DNA of 64,000 nt from Pontibacter liquoris. GTDB taxonomy: Bacteria > Bacteroidota > Bacteroidia > Cytophagales > Hymenobacteraceae. The notes under the pieces are model-generated. The model had not been told where the DNA came from, ran no database searches, and saw nothing but the letters and a program-made list of their open reading frames with translations. Shown one piece after another: positions 27,228 through 36,155 of the stretch (positions within the stretch are counted from its first letter, which is position 1; the number at the start of each line of letters is the position of its first letter). Location: assembly GCF_022758235.1 (NCBI RefSeq), contig NZ_JALEBG010000001.1, positions 434,001 through 498,000 on the forward strand. The letters run 5' to 3'. The translations under genes were made by a program, and so were the position numbers.

Positions 27228-29708
27228 ATGAAAAAGATCCTGTTGTTGCTTTATGCCTGCTGCCTGTCCTTGCCTTTTGCGTTGGGCCAGGAGTTGCGGG
27301 CGCCTGCCTATCCGCTCATCACCCACGACCCGTATTTCAGTATCTGGTCGTTTGGCGATACGCTTAACAGCGCTGTTACCAGGCACTGGACCGGCGCCGA
27401 ACAGGCGTTAGTGGGGATGGTAAAAGTGGATGGAACCGTATACCGTATACTAGGCCGGCAGCCGAAAGCGTACCGGACCCTGCTGCCCTCTTCGGAGGAA
27501 GAAACCTATGGTTTCCAGTACACCGAAACGGCCCCGGCCCCCGGCTGGATGAACCCGCAGTATGACGACAGCAGCTGGAAAACAGGCAGTGCGCCGATCG
27601 GGGATGATCCGGCAAAGGCAAAAACACGCTGGAAGAGCGAGGATATCTGGGTCAGAAGAACCTTCAGCTTTGACCAGCCTGATTTTGAGAAGCTATACCT
27701 CAAATTGCGCCATGATGACAACGTAGAGGTTTACCTGAACGGGGAGCAGATCTATACCCGAAACGGATGGAACAACGAGTTTGAATTCATCCCACTCCAT
27801 CAGGCACTTGTAAATAATCTTAAAAAGGGCAAAAACGTGCTGGCCATCCATTGTGCCAACACGGCCGGCGGGCAATGGCTGGACGCCGGCCTGCTCACCG
27901 ACGCGCCCGATCAGCAGAAGCGCCCAGTTTTAACGGGCCTGCAGAAAAGCGTGCAACTGAACGCGACCCAAACTATCTATAACTATGTATGTGGCAGCGT
28001 TGATGTGACGGTTACATTCACCTCGCCGCTGCTGCTGCAGGATCTGGAACTGCTGGCCAGGCCGGTGTCGTATGTCTCTTTCAAAGCAAAATCAAACGAC
28101 AAGGCAAAGCACGACGTGCAGCTGTATTTTGGCGCTTCGACCAACGTGGCCGTCAATACGCAGGAGCAGGAAGTTACCGCCCAGCAGTATACCGCCGGTA
28201 AACTGGCTATCCTGAAAGCGGGTACCCAGCAGCAGCCTGTCCTGCAAAAGAAGGGCGATAACGTGCGCATAGACTGGGGCTACATGTATGTGGCTGTGCC
28301 TGCAGCGGCAAAACCGGTGCAGTATGTTTCGGAGGCACCGCAGGCACTTTTACCTTTTACCTCGCCCGAAACACCGGCTCCCACCGCTCTGAAAGCAGGT
28401 AAAAATCTGGTATTGAGCACGATGGTGCCCCTGGGCAAAGTAGGCAGTAAAACCAAAGAGCAGGTGTTTCTGCTGGGCTATGATGCGCAGTATGCCGTGC
28501 AGTACTTTAACCAAAACCTACGGCCCTGGTGGAAACAGGATACGACCCAAACCATCGAAAAAGAACTGGCGCAGGCCGCTAGCAAGTATAAAAAAGTAAT
28601 TCAAAAATGCGAGGCGTTTGACGGGCAGCTTTATCAGAATGCCCTGAAAGCCGGCGGTAAAGAATATGCCGAGCTGTGCGAGCTGGCTTACCGGCAGGCG
28701 GTGGCCGCCCATACGTTGGTAAAGAGCCCCGGTGGCGAGCTGCTGTTCCTTTCAAAAGAGAATTTCAGCAACGGCTCTATCAACACAGTCGATATCACCT
28801 ATCCTTCAGCCCCGCTCTTTCTGATCTATAATCCGGTGCTGCTGGAGGGTATGATGAACGGTATCTTTTACTACAGCGAGAGCGGCCGGTGGCAAAAGCC
28901 TTTTCCAGCGCATGACCTGGGCACGTACCCGATCGCCAATGGGCAGACCTACGGCGAAGACATGCCGGTAGAAGAAGCAGGCAATATGCTGCTGCTCACG
29001 GGGGCTCTTGCCCGGGCCGAAGGCAACGCCAACTATGCCCGCAAGCACTGGAAAACCCTGACTACCTGGGCCGAATACCTGCAAGAAAGCGGCTTTGACC
29101 CGGCCAACCAACTCTCCACCGACGACTTCGCCGGGCATCTGGCCCGCAATGCGAACCTTTCGGTAAAAGCCATCGAGGCGTTGGCTACATACGGTAAACT
29201 GGCCGGCATGCTCGGTGAAAAGGATACGGAGCAGAAATATACCGACCTGGCCAGGCAAATGGCGCAGAAATGGATGCAGCTGGCCGATGCCGGCGACCAT
29301 TACGCCCTGGCCTTTGGAAAAGAGGATACCTGGAGCCAGAAGTATAACCTGGTGTGGGACAAAGTGCTGGACCTGAACATATTTCCGGCATCGGTGCGGG
29401 AGCAGGAAGTTCGCTATTACCTGACAAAGCAAAACACCTATGGCCTGCCGCTCGATAGCCGCAAAACCTACACAAAATCAGACTGGATCATCTGGACCGC
29501 CACCCTGGCCGACAACGAAAACGACTTCCAGGCCCTGCTGCAGCCGGTATGGAAGTATGCCACCGAAACATCCAGCCGGATTCCTATCAGCGACTGGCAT
29601 GAAACCACGGATGGCAAATCGGTTGGCTTCCAGGCCCGCTCGGTGGTGGGCGGCTATTTTATGAAGCTGCTGGAAAAAAAGTGGCAGGAAAAGCCTGCGA
29701 TCAAGTAA
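27228..29708 (+). CDS. DUF4965/glutaminase A-like exported protein with inserted jelly-roll domain
   Basis: 826 residues with signal peptide (ILLLLYACCLSLPFALGQ). It has the DUF4964-DUF5127-DUF4965-DUF1793 order of GtaA-like proteins: APAYPLITHDPYFSIWSFGDTLN at the start, AAHTLVKSPGGELLFLSKENFSNGSINTVDITYPS in the middle and PISDWHETTDGKSVGFQARSVVGGYFMKLL at the end. An extra domain at about 85-205 resembles the galactose-binding jelly roll of beta-galactosidases (WVRRTFSFDQPDFEKLYLKLR, DNVEVYLNGEQIY). The family was first named for fungal glutaminase A, but in Bacteroidetes it usually sits in glycan loci and may act on glycans. True activity is unknown. Confidence 0.8.
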   Translation: MKKILLLLYACCLSLPFALGQELRAPAYPLITHDPYFSIWSFGDTLNSAVTRHWTGAEQALVGMVKVDGTVYRILGRQPKAYRTLLPSSEEETYGFQYTETAPAPGWMNPQYDDSSWKTGSAPIGDDPAKAKTRWKSEDIWVRRTFSFDQPDFEKLYLKLRHDDNVEVYLNGEQIYTRNGWNNEFEFIPLHQALVNNLKKGKNVLAIHCANTAGGQWLDAGLLTDAPDQQKRPVLTGLQKSVQLNATQTIYNYVCGSVDVTVTFTSPLLLQDLELLARPVSYVSFKAKSNDKAKHDVQLYFGASTNVAVNTQEQEVTAQQYTAGKLAILKAGTQQQPVLQKKGDNVRIDWGYMYVAVPAAAKPVQYVSEAPQALLPFTSPETPAPTALKAGKNLVLSTMVPLGKVGSKTKEQVFLLGYDAQYAVQYFNQNLRPWWKQDTTQTIEKELAQAASKYKKVIQKCEAFDGQLYQNALKAGGKEYAELCELAYRQAVAAHTLVKSPGGELLFLSKENFSNGSINTVDITYPSAPLFLIYNPVLLEGMMNGIFYYSESGRWQKPFPAHDLGTYPIANGQTYGEDMPVEEAGNMLLLTGALARAEGNANYARKHWKTLTTWAEYLQESGFDPANQLSTDDFAGHLARNANLSVKAIEALATYGKLAGMLGEKDTEQKYTDLARQMAQKWMQLADAGDHYALAFGKEDTWSQKYNLVWDKVLDLNIFPASVREQEVRYYLTKQNTYGLPLDSRKTYTKSDWIIWTATLADNENDFQALLQPVWKYATETSSRIPISDWHETTDGKSVGFQARSVVGGYFMKLLEKKWQEKPAIK

Positions 29709-29760
29709 TACAACTAGGCCTGGTAGCATACCGGCGGTATTTTACAAAAACGAAAGCATT

Positions 29761-30780
29761 ATGAAAAAGGTGGTTCTTTATTTCCTGTTCGCGGGTGCCC
29801 TTCTGCAGGCATGTGGCCGGCAGGTACCACAAAACAACGTACCCGTAGCAACGCAGACCAAAAGCACAGCGAACGCTACGACCGGCAATCCTATTTTCCC
29901 GGGCTGGTATGCCGACCCGGAAGGCGCCATTTTCGGAAACACGTACTGGGTATATCCTACCTTCTCGGCTCCTTATGAGCAGCAGGTGTTTTTCAATGCC
30001 TTCTCTTCGCCGGATCTGGTGAACTGGACCAAGCATGAGCAGATCCTGGATACAGCAAGTGTAAAATGGGCAAAACGGGCCATGTGGGCTCCCGCCATCG
30101 TGGAAAAAGATGCCAAATACTACCTGTTCTTCAGTGCCAACGATGTGCACGAAGGCGAAGTAGGAGGGATTGGCGTAGCGGTAGCAGATAAGCCCGAGGG
30201 GCCTTTTAAAGACCTTCTTGGCAAACCACTGATCGGGGAAATTTATAACAAGGCCCAGCCTATCGATCAGTTTGTCTTTAAAGATACCGACGGCACCTAT
30301 TACATGATCTACGGAGGCTGGGGCCATTGTAACATAGCCCGGCTAAAAGATGATTTCACCGGTTTCATACCTTTCCCGGATGGCAGTACCTTTAAAGAGA
30401 TCACGCCGGAGAAGTATGTAGAAGGTCCTTTTATGTTCAAAAAGGACGGTAAGTATTATTTCATGTGGTCGGAAGGCGGCTGGGGAGGCCCTAATTACAA
30501 GGTAGCCTATGCCATCAGCGATTCGCCCATGGGTCCTTTTAAACGGGTGGCGACCATCCTGGAGCAGGACCCGCAGGTGGCAACAGGTGCCGGCCATAAT
30601 TCCGTGATGCATGATGCAAAGAAAGACCTGTGGTATATCGTCTACCACCGCAGACCATTGGGTGGAACAGATCATAACTACCGGGTAACCTGTATCGACA
30701 TGATGTCTTTTGATGAGAACGGTTACATCAACCCGGTGAAGATCACAAACGAAGGAGTGTCGGCCCAACCGCTCCGGTAA
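29761..30780 (+). CDS. Glycoside hydrolase family 43-like lipoprotein
   Basis: 339-residue lipoprotein (LFAGALLQAC). The five-bladed propeller shows PIFPGWYADPEGAIFGNTYWVYPT with the likely base Asp in WYADPE, FSSPDLVNWTKHEQILD, WAPAIVEKDAKYYLFFSAN, IDQFVFKDTDGTYYMIYGG, and VEGPFMFKKDGKYYFMWSEGGW with the likely acid Glu. The late GAGHNSVMHD and WYIVYHRRP complete the pattern. GH43 members cleave alpha-L-arabinose, beta-xylose or galactose ends; specificity is not readable. It follows the DUF4965 gene by 52 bp in the same run. Confidence 0.85.
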   Translation: MKKVVLYFLFAGALLQACGRQVPQNNVPVATQTKSTANATTGNPIFPGWYADPEGAIFGNTYWVYPTFSAPYEQQVFFNAFSSPDLVNWTKHEQILDTASVKWAKRAMWAPAIVEKDAKYYLFFSANDVHEGEVGGIGVAVADKPEGPFKDLLGKPLIGEIYNKAQPIDQFVFKDTDGTYYMIYGGWGHCNIARLKDDFTGFIPFPDGSTFKEITPEKYVEGPFMFKKDGKYYFMWSEGGWGGPNYKVAYAISDSPMGPFKRVATILEQDPQVATGAGHNSVMHDAKKDLWYIVYHRRPLGGTDHNYRVTCIDMMSFDENGYINPVKITNEGVSAQPLR

Positions 30781-30812
30781 AGAACAAGGTATCCAGAAAT
30801 TTTAACAGTCTA

Positions 30813-30845
30813 CCTGCCTGTCTTTTGAATAAAAAGCCAGGCAGG
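30813..30845 (+). terminator. Possible hairpin after GH43
   Basis: CCTGCCTG (30813-30820) and CAGGCAGG (30838-30845) pair fully, with inner CTTTT/AAAAG pairing. No T-run follows, so this is a weak terminator candidate or an RNA-end stabiliser. Confidence 0.4.
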
Positions 30846-30912
30846 GCTGCGGGTGCCCTGCTCATCTTTAGTGCGGCAGAAGTGCAATAAGGATAGTATG
30901 CATGAAAAAACC

Positions 30913-30920
30913 TATCTTTG
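30913..30920 (+). promoter_or_regulatory. Candidate -7 box of the LacI-family gene
   Basis: TATCTTTG matches TAnnTTTG and lies about 118 bp before the regulator start at 31038. No clear -33 TTG is at the usual distance, and no operator-like palindrome was seen here, so the regulator does not appear to control itself through this site. Confidence 0.4.
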
Positions 30921-31037
30921 ATTTTGCCGGAAGCGGTGCCTGAAAAATGCTATTTGCTTACCAGCAGCACTCCGGTACGCTATCCTGCGCTGCAAGGTTG
31001 GCAGGCAGGTTAAAACAAATCAACGCGAAATTAAAGA

Positions 31038-32063
31038 ATGGCTAAAAAGCTTTCGATACGGGATATTGGGAAAGAACTCGGCATTTCCATCACCACTGTT
31101 TCCTTTATACTTAATGGCAAAGCCAAAGAGAAACGTATAAGTGAAAGCTTAACAAAAAAGGTGCTCGACTTTGTGGAGCAGGTGGGCTTTAAACCGAATT
31201 CGATCGCGCAGGGGCTCCGGACAGGTAAGTCGGGCATCATTGCCTTGATGGTGGAAGATATCTCGAACGGCTTTTTTGCCCAGGTGGCCCGCCTGATAGA
31301 AGAAGAAGCCCATAAAAAAGGATATAGAATCCTCTACTGCAGTACCGAAAACAACGCCGAAAAGACCCATGAGCTGATCAGGATGTTTCGCGACAGGCTC
31401 ATAGACGGCTATATTATTACGCCGCCCGAAGGCGTGGAAGAAGACATTGCAGAACTGGTAGCAGATAATTTCCCGGTGGTCCTGGCTGACCGTATCATTC
31501 CCACACTGAAGCTGAACTCTGTGGTGATCGATAACCTGAACAGCACCTACAATGGCACCAACCACCTCATCAGTCAGGGTTTCCGCAATATTGCTTTCGT
31601 TACCCTGCGTTCGGACCAGGTGCAAATGGCTGATCGTTTGCGCGGCTACAAGAAAGCCATCGCGGCCCATGGGCTGAAACCGTTTGTAAAAAAGCTGGCC
31701 TTTGATGATGCACCTGAAAAGAACATCGCTGCCATAGCCGCCTTTCTGAAAAAGCATCCGGAAGTGGATGCCGTGTTCTTTGGCACCAACTATATTGGTA
31801 TCTGGGGCTTGCAGGCGATCAAAAAGCTCAACTTAAGCATTCCTGCTGACCTGGGAGTGGTAGCCTTCGATGACCTGGACCTTTTCAGGCTCTACAGCCC
31901 GCCTATTACGGCTGTTTCGCAGCCCGTGGCAGAAATTTCTAAGCAGATCATCCAGCTCATGTTAAGCGCCCTGGACAAACCGGCGCAGCATACGAAAGTA
32001 CAGGAGGTGGTGCTTCCTGCCACGTTGCGTATCCGGGAGTCATCCTGCCCCGGCAAAGTATAA
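31038..32063 (+). CDS. LacI/GalR-family transcriptional regulator
   Basis: 341 residues. The N-terminal helix-turn-helix is SIRDIGKELGISITTVSFILNGKA (two helices, residues 5-28), followed by the hinge region with VLDFVEQVGFKPNSIAQGL. The periplasmic-binding-protein-like effector domain spans about 60-335 (GIIALMVEDISNGFFAQVARLIEE, DGYIITPPEG, GVVAFDDLDLFRLYSPPITAVSQP). It is the only LacI-type gene in the glycan region and four LacI-like operators (11366, 11855, 21956, 32351) flank it, so it probably represses susCD, the DUF1080 operon and the GH92 gene until a sugar ligand binds. A TTATACTT copy lies within its helix-turn-helix codons near 31107. Confidence 0.9.
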   Translation: MAKKLSIRDIGKELGISITTVSFILNGKAKEKRISESLTKKVLDFVEQVGFKPNSIAQGLRTGKSGIIALMVEDISNGFFAQVARLIEEEAHKKGYRILYCSTENNAEKTHELIRMFRDRLIDGYIITPPEGVEEDIAELVADNFPVVLADRIIPTLKLNSVVIDNLNSTYNGTNHLISQGFRNIAFVTLRSDQVQMADRLRGYKKAIAAHGLKPFVKKLAFDDAPEKNIAAIAAFLKKHPEVDAVFFGTNYIGIWGLQAIKKLNLSIPADLGVVAFDDLDLFRLYSPPITAVSQPVAEISKQIIQLMLSALDKPAQHTKVQEVVLPATLRIRESSCPGKV

Positions 32064-32350
32064 CGCATGCCTTGGGAGCCCGGTAAACAGCGGCAGTATA
32101 GCCTGGCAACAAACCTTTGTGCCGGATATCAATTTGCTCCCGGTCCGGCAGTAGGAGGGGGATTATTATTTTGATGCTAATGAATATTGCTATACTTTAG
32201 GAATGTAGAAAAGAGCGTACCTGCGCGACGAAAGAGGCGGCGCGTGTTTTCGATACAATATAAGTATAAATGAAAGATGTTCTCGGGATTTTAGAGATTG
32301 GTGCGTTGCCACATTATCTTTCCAAAGGCCGGATTTTTTCGATTGTTTAT
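32064..32350. other. Non-coding stretch between lacI-type gene and operator O4
   Basis: No gene seen. Contains a TATACTTTAG run near 32190 and AAGTATAA near 32262. The sequence becomes AT-rich toward operator O4. Confidence 0.5.
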
Positions 32351-32374
32351 GCTAAATCGTTTTAGTTATTTTAA
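32351..32374 (+). promoter_or_regulatory. LacI-type operator O4 abutting a -7-like box, GH92 promoter
   Basis: GCTAAATCGTTTTAGT (32351-32366) is followed directly by TATTTTAA (32367-32374). TTG at 32343-32345 is 21 bp upstream of that box, a fair -33 match. The layout equals that at 11366 and 21956. Transcription would begin about at 32381, only some 15 nt before the preferred GH92 start. Confidence 0.65.
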
Positions 32375-32395
32375 TACAAAATGAAGTATTATACT

Positions 32396-34702
32396 ATGAA
32401 AAAGACGTTCATTGCGCTGTTGGGGCTTTTAATGTACACGCAGGCGCCGGCGCAGGGAGTTTCCAACGCCTTTGCCCCCGAGGAACTGGTAAACCCCCTG
32501 ATGGGCACCGACTCCAAACCGAGTCTCTCGAATGGCAATACCTACCCGGCTATCGCAGTGCCGTGGGGCATGAACTTCTGGACGCCACAGACAGGCAAGA
32601 TGGGCGACGGATGGGCCTATACTTATACTGCCGACAAGATACGCGGCTTTAAGCAAACCCACCAACCTTCGCCGTGGATGAACGACTACGGCCAGTTTGC
32701 CCTAATGCCTCTGACCGGCAAGCTCCGCTTTAACGAAGACGATCGGGCCAGCTGGTTTTCGCATAAATCGGAAGTGGCAAAGCCTTACTACTATAGCGTG
32801 TACCTGGCCGACCATGATATTACCGCCGAGATAACGCCAACCGAGCGCGCTGCCCAGTTCCGCTTCACCTACCCTAAATCCGATAGCTCCTATATTGTGC
32901 TGGATGCGCTCGACAAAGGCTCTTACGTGAAGGTGCTGCCCAAGGAACAAAAGATCATCGGCTACACCACCAAGTATGCCCGGGGACCATTGCCCAACTT
33001 CAAGAACTATTTTGTCATTTACATCGACAAGCCTTTCAGTGTGGCTCATACCTGGCGCAATGCGGCCCTGGTAAAGAATACCCTGGAGATGCAGGCTGAT
33101 CATGCCGGCGCTATTATCGGTTTTAAAACAACAAAAGGCGAAAAAGTAGGCCTCCGGGTTGCTTCTTCCTTTATCAGTTTTGAGCAGGCCGAACTGAACC
33201 TAAAAAGGGAACTGGCCACCGACGATTTCGAGGCCACTAAACAGAAAGCCCGCGACACCTGGCACAAAGCAATGAGCCGCATAAAAGTGGAGGGTGGTAC
33301 CACCGAGCAGCAGCGCACTTTTTACTCCTGCCTGTACCGTACACTGTTTTTCCCGCACAAAATGTATGAGCTGGATGCCAGTAATCAGATCGTGCACTAC
33401 AGCCCTTACAACGGCAAAACGCTGCCGGGCTACATGTTTGCCGGCACCGGCTTCTGGGACACTTTCCGGGCCCTGTATCCGTTCCTGAACCTGGCTTACC
33501 CAAGTATAAACAAGGAAATGCAGGAAGGCCTGCTCAACGATTACAAAGAAGGCGGTTGGTTACCCGAGTGGTCCAGCCCTGGCTATGCCGACATCATGGT
33601 TGGCAACAATTCCGCCTCGGTGGTAGCCGATGCTTACATCAAAGGGCTGCGGGGCTATGATATTAACACCCTCTACGAAGCGCTTTTGCATGGCGCCAAT
33701 AATGAAGGCCCGATGACCGCCGTAGGGCGTGCCGGCGCCAGCTATTACAAAGAACTGGGCTACGTGCCGTATGATGTCAAGATAAACGAGAGCGCTGCCC
33801 GCACGCTGGAATATGCTTACGATGACTTTGCCATTTACCAGCTGGCAAAAGCCCTGAAGCGGCCGCAGCAGGAGCTGGACCTTTACGCCCGGCGCAGCCA
33901 GAACTACCGTCACCTCTTCGACCCGGCCACCGGCCTGATGCGCGGCAAGAACAAAGATGGCAGTTTCCAGTCGCCCTTTAATCCGTTTAAATGGGGCGAT
34001 GCGTTTACAGAAGGCAATAGCTGGCATTACAGCTGGTCGGTTTTCCATGATGTGGAAGGGCTGATCGGACTGATGGGCGGCAAACAACGCTTTGTAGCCA
34101 AGCTTGACTCTGTTTTCTCGCTGCCGCCTGTTTTTGACGACAGCTACTATGGCGGAGTGATCCACGAGATACGGGAAATGCAGATAGCCAACATGGGGCA
34201 GTATGCGCATGGCAACCAGCCCATCCAGCACATGATCTACCTCTACAACTATGCCGGGGAGCCCTGGAAAGCGCAGTATTGGGTACGCCAGACCATGGAC
34301 CGCATGTACAAAGCAACACCGGATGGCTATTGCGGCGACGAGGACAACGGGCAGACCTCTGCCTGGTACGTGTTCTCTGCCATGGGCTTTTACCCGGTTA
34401 CGCCGGCTGTAAACCAGTATGTGATCGGGGCACCCTTATTCCGGAAGACCACTATTAAGCTCGAGAACGGAAAGGAGTTTGTGATTGAGGCGCCCAAAAA
34501 CAACGCCAACAACCTATACATACAGGCAGCAAAGCTGAACGGAAAACGTTTGGATAAGAACTATATCACCCAGGAGGATATTCAGCGGGGAGGAAAGCTG
34601 CGCTTTGAAATGGGCGCCGAGCCGGATAAAAAGCGCGGCACGCAGCCGGAGGCGGTTCCTTATTCCTTCTCTTCCGAGGAGAAGCAGATCTCCCAAAAGT
34701 AA
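32396..34702 (+). CDS. Glycoside hydrolase family 92 alpha-mannosidase-like protein (second copy)
   Basis: 768 residues with a cleavable signal peptide (MKKTFIALLGLLMYTQAPAQG). GH92 landmarks: LVNPLMGTDSKPSLSNGNTYPA, WGMNFWTPQTGKMGDGWAY, FKQTHQPSPWMNDYG, GTGFWDTFRALYPFL, QYAHGNQPIQHMIYLYNYAGEPWKA and CGDEDNGQTSAWYVFSAMGFYPV. It lacks the lipoprotein Cys of the first GH92 and is clearly divergent from it, so a different linkage preference is likely. ATG 32396 was chosen over 32381 because the predicted transcript start lies at about 32381 and MKKTF begins the signal n-region. It is driven by operator O4. Confidence 0.92.
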   Translation: MKKTFIALLGLLMYTQAPAQGVSNAFAPEELVNPLMGTDSKPSLSNGNTYPAIAVPWGMNFWTPQTGKMGDGWAYTYTADKIRGFKQTHQPSPWMNDYGQFALMPLTGKLRFNEDDRASWFSHKSEVAKPYYYSVYLADHDITAEITPTERAAQFRFTYPKSDSSYIVLDALDKGSYVKVLPKEQKIIGYTTKYARGPLPNFKNYFVIYIDKPFSVAHTWRNAALVKNTLEMQADHAGAIIGFKTTKGEKVGLRVASSFISFEQAELNLKRELATDDFEATKQKARDTWHKAMSRIKVEGGTTEQQRTFYSCLYRTLFFPHKMYELDASNQIVHYSPYNGKTLPGYMFAGTGFWDTFRALYPFLNLAYPSINKEMQEGLLNDYKEGGWLPEWSSPGYADIMVGNNSASVVADAYIKGLRGYDINTLYEALLHGANNEGPMTAVGRAGASYYKELGYVPYDVKINESAARTLEYAYDDFAIYQLAKALKRPQQELDLYARRSQNYRHLFDPATGLMRGKNKDGSFQSPFNPFKWGDAFTEGNSWHYSWSVFHDVEGLIGLMGGKQRFVAKLDSVFSLPPVFDDSYYGGVIHEIREMQIANMGQYAHGNQPIQHMIYLYNYAGEPWKAQYWVRQTMDRMYKATPDGYCGDEDNGQTSAWYVFSAMGFYPVTPAVNQYVIGAPLFRKTTIKLENGKEFVIEAPKNNANNLYIQAAKLNGKRLDKNYITQEDIQRGGKLRFEMGAEPDKKRGTQPEAVPYSFSSEEKQISQK

Positions 34703-34722
34703 ACGCACGGGATTAAAGCAAA

Positions 34723-34770
34723 CAAAAGGTGTTACGTACTGGCGGCAGTTGCGTAACACCTTTTGTTTTT
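34723..34770 (+). terminator. Rho-independent terminator after GH92
   Basis: CAAAAGGTGTTACG (34723-34736) pairs perfectly with CGTAACACCTTTTG (34752-34765) and is followed by TTTTT. It lies 20 bp after the GH92 stop. Confidence 0.9.
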
Positions 34771-34876
34771 AAGTGTACCAGGATGCGGGCATACTTCGCT
34801 TCCGGGCGTCAGCGCAGTTAAACGCTTTCCGCTACGCCAAACAATAGTATATTTCTGACCTGAACAGAACAAGCAT

Positions 34877-35878
34877 ATGGAAGAGATCAGATGGGGCATT
34901 ATTGGCTGTGGGGATGTGGTCGAGCGCAAAAGCGGACCGGCTTTTCAGCAGGTAGCTGATTCGAAGCTGGTAGCCGTAATGCGCCGTGATGCAGCCCTGG
35001 CCGCCGACTTTGCCGCGCGCCACCAGGTGCCCAAATGGTATAGCCAGGCAGAAGAACTGCTCCACGACCCGGACATCAATGCCGTATATGTGGCCACACC
35101 CCCTGCTTCGCACGAGGCCTATACCCTGGCGGCGCTGGCGGCCGGCAAGCATGTATACCTCGAAAAACCCATGACGCTTGCCGCCGATGGCGCCCGCCGG
35201 ATATTGGCCCAGGCGGCCGAAAGTACCGGCAAGCTCGTGATTGCCCATTACCGGCGTGCACAGCCGGCCTTCCTGAAAATTAAGGAATTGCTGGAGAACG
35301 GAAGTATAGGCCAGCCGCTTTTTGCCGAGTCGCGCCTGTTGCAACCGCTGCAACCGTTACTGGTGGCTACCACGGAAACGAACTGGCGTCTTGACCCCGC
35401 TATCTCCGGAGGAGGTTTATTCCACGACCTGGCACCTCACCAACTCGACCTGATGGTATATTATTTCGGAGAGATAGCCCGGGCATCGGGTTTTTCAGCA
35501 AACCAACGACAAACGGCGGAAGTTGATGATTTTGTGAGCGGCCTGATCCAGTTTAAAAGTGGTGTGCAGTTTCAAGGGCTCTGGCATTTTGGCGTGCCGC
35601 CCGAAGAAACAACCGACACCATCACGATAACCGGCACGAAAGGCAAGCTCACTTTTTCCTGCTTTGGCGAGACGGATATCACCTTGTGGCAAAACGGGCA
35701 GAAAACTACTTACCCCTTTCAGCGCCCCACTTACGTGCAGCAACCCATGATCGAAAAGGTGGTGGGCTATTTTCTGAACAGAAACCCCAATCCATGCCCT
35801 GCCGCAGAGGCTGTAGTAGTAATGCGGCTGCTGGATGCTTTTACAGGAAAAGAAACCTATGAACCGGCGGGAAACTAA
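34877..35878 (+). CDS. Gfo/Idh/MocA-family NAD(P)-dependent oxidoreductase
   Basis: 333 residues, cytoplasmic (no signal peptide). The Rossmann fold starts IRWGIIGCGDVVERKSGPAF, followed by DINAVYVATPPASHEAYTL and the catalytic-lysine motif HVYLEKPMT near residue 95. The C-terminal domain carries GGGLFHDLAPHQLDLMVYYFG. Members oxidise or isomerise sugars and related polyols; some make the 3-keto-sugars that DUF1080 proteins hydrolyse. Being outside the terminator of the GH92 gene, it is a separate unit, though next to the glycan region. The exact substrate is unknown. Confidence 0.87.
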   Translation: MEEIRWGIIGCGDVVERKSGPAFQQVADSKLVAVMRRDAALAADFAARHQVPKWYSQAEELLHDPDINAVYVATPPASHEAYTLAALAAGKHVYLEKPMTLAADGARRILAQAAESTGKLVIAHYRRAQPAFLKIKELLENGSIGQPLFAESRLLQPLQPLLVATTETNWRLDPAISGGGLFHDLAPHQLDLMVYYFGEIARASGFSANQRQTAEVDDFVSGLIQFKSGVQFQGLWHFGVPPEETTDTITITGTKGKLTFSCFGETDITLWQNGQKTTYPFQRPTYVQQPMIEKVVGYFLNRNPNPCPAAEAVVVMRLLDAFTGKETYEPAGN

Positions 35879-36155
35879 GGTGCCGCAAGTATAAACCGCC
35901 TGATTTTCTGCAGCAAGGGGCTTTATCCGGCGCCTTTGCAAACGCTTTTCAAATCCTTCCTTTTTAATTTATCGGGCAGTGCAGCTCCTGTTAAAGTGTA
36001 ACGGCTATATGTTGGCGAGGCAGCGCTGTAAATATGTTTAAACAGTAATAAGAATATTTTTATTTTTAATAGTAGAAAGTTTATCTTTCCATAAAGAAGC
36101 AGCGATTTAACTGCTGCGCTTCCTGCCTGTTTTCAAACCTATAATCTTACCGTTG

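Noticed and set aside
28806..29432. 208-codon open frame antisense to the DUF4965 gene
   Set aside because: Shadow frame within a clear gene; no start signal or domain.
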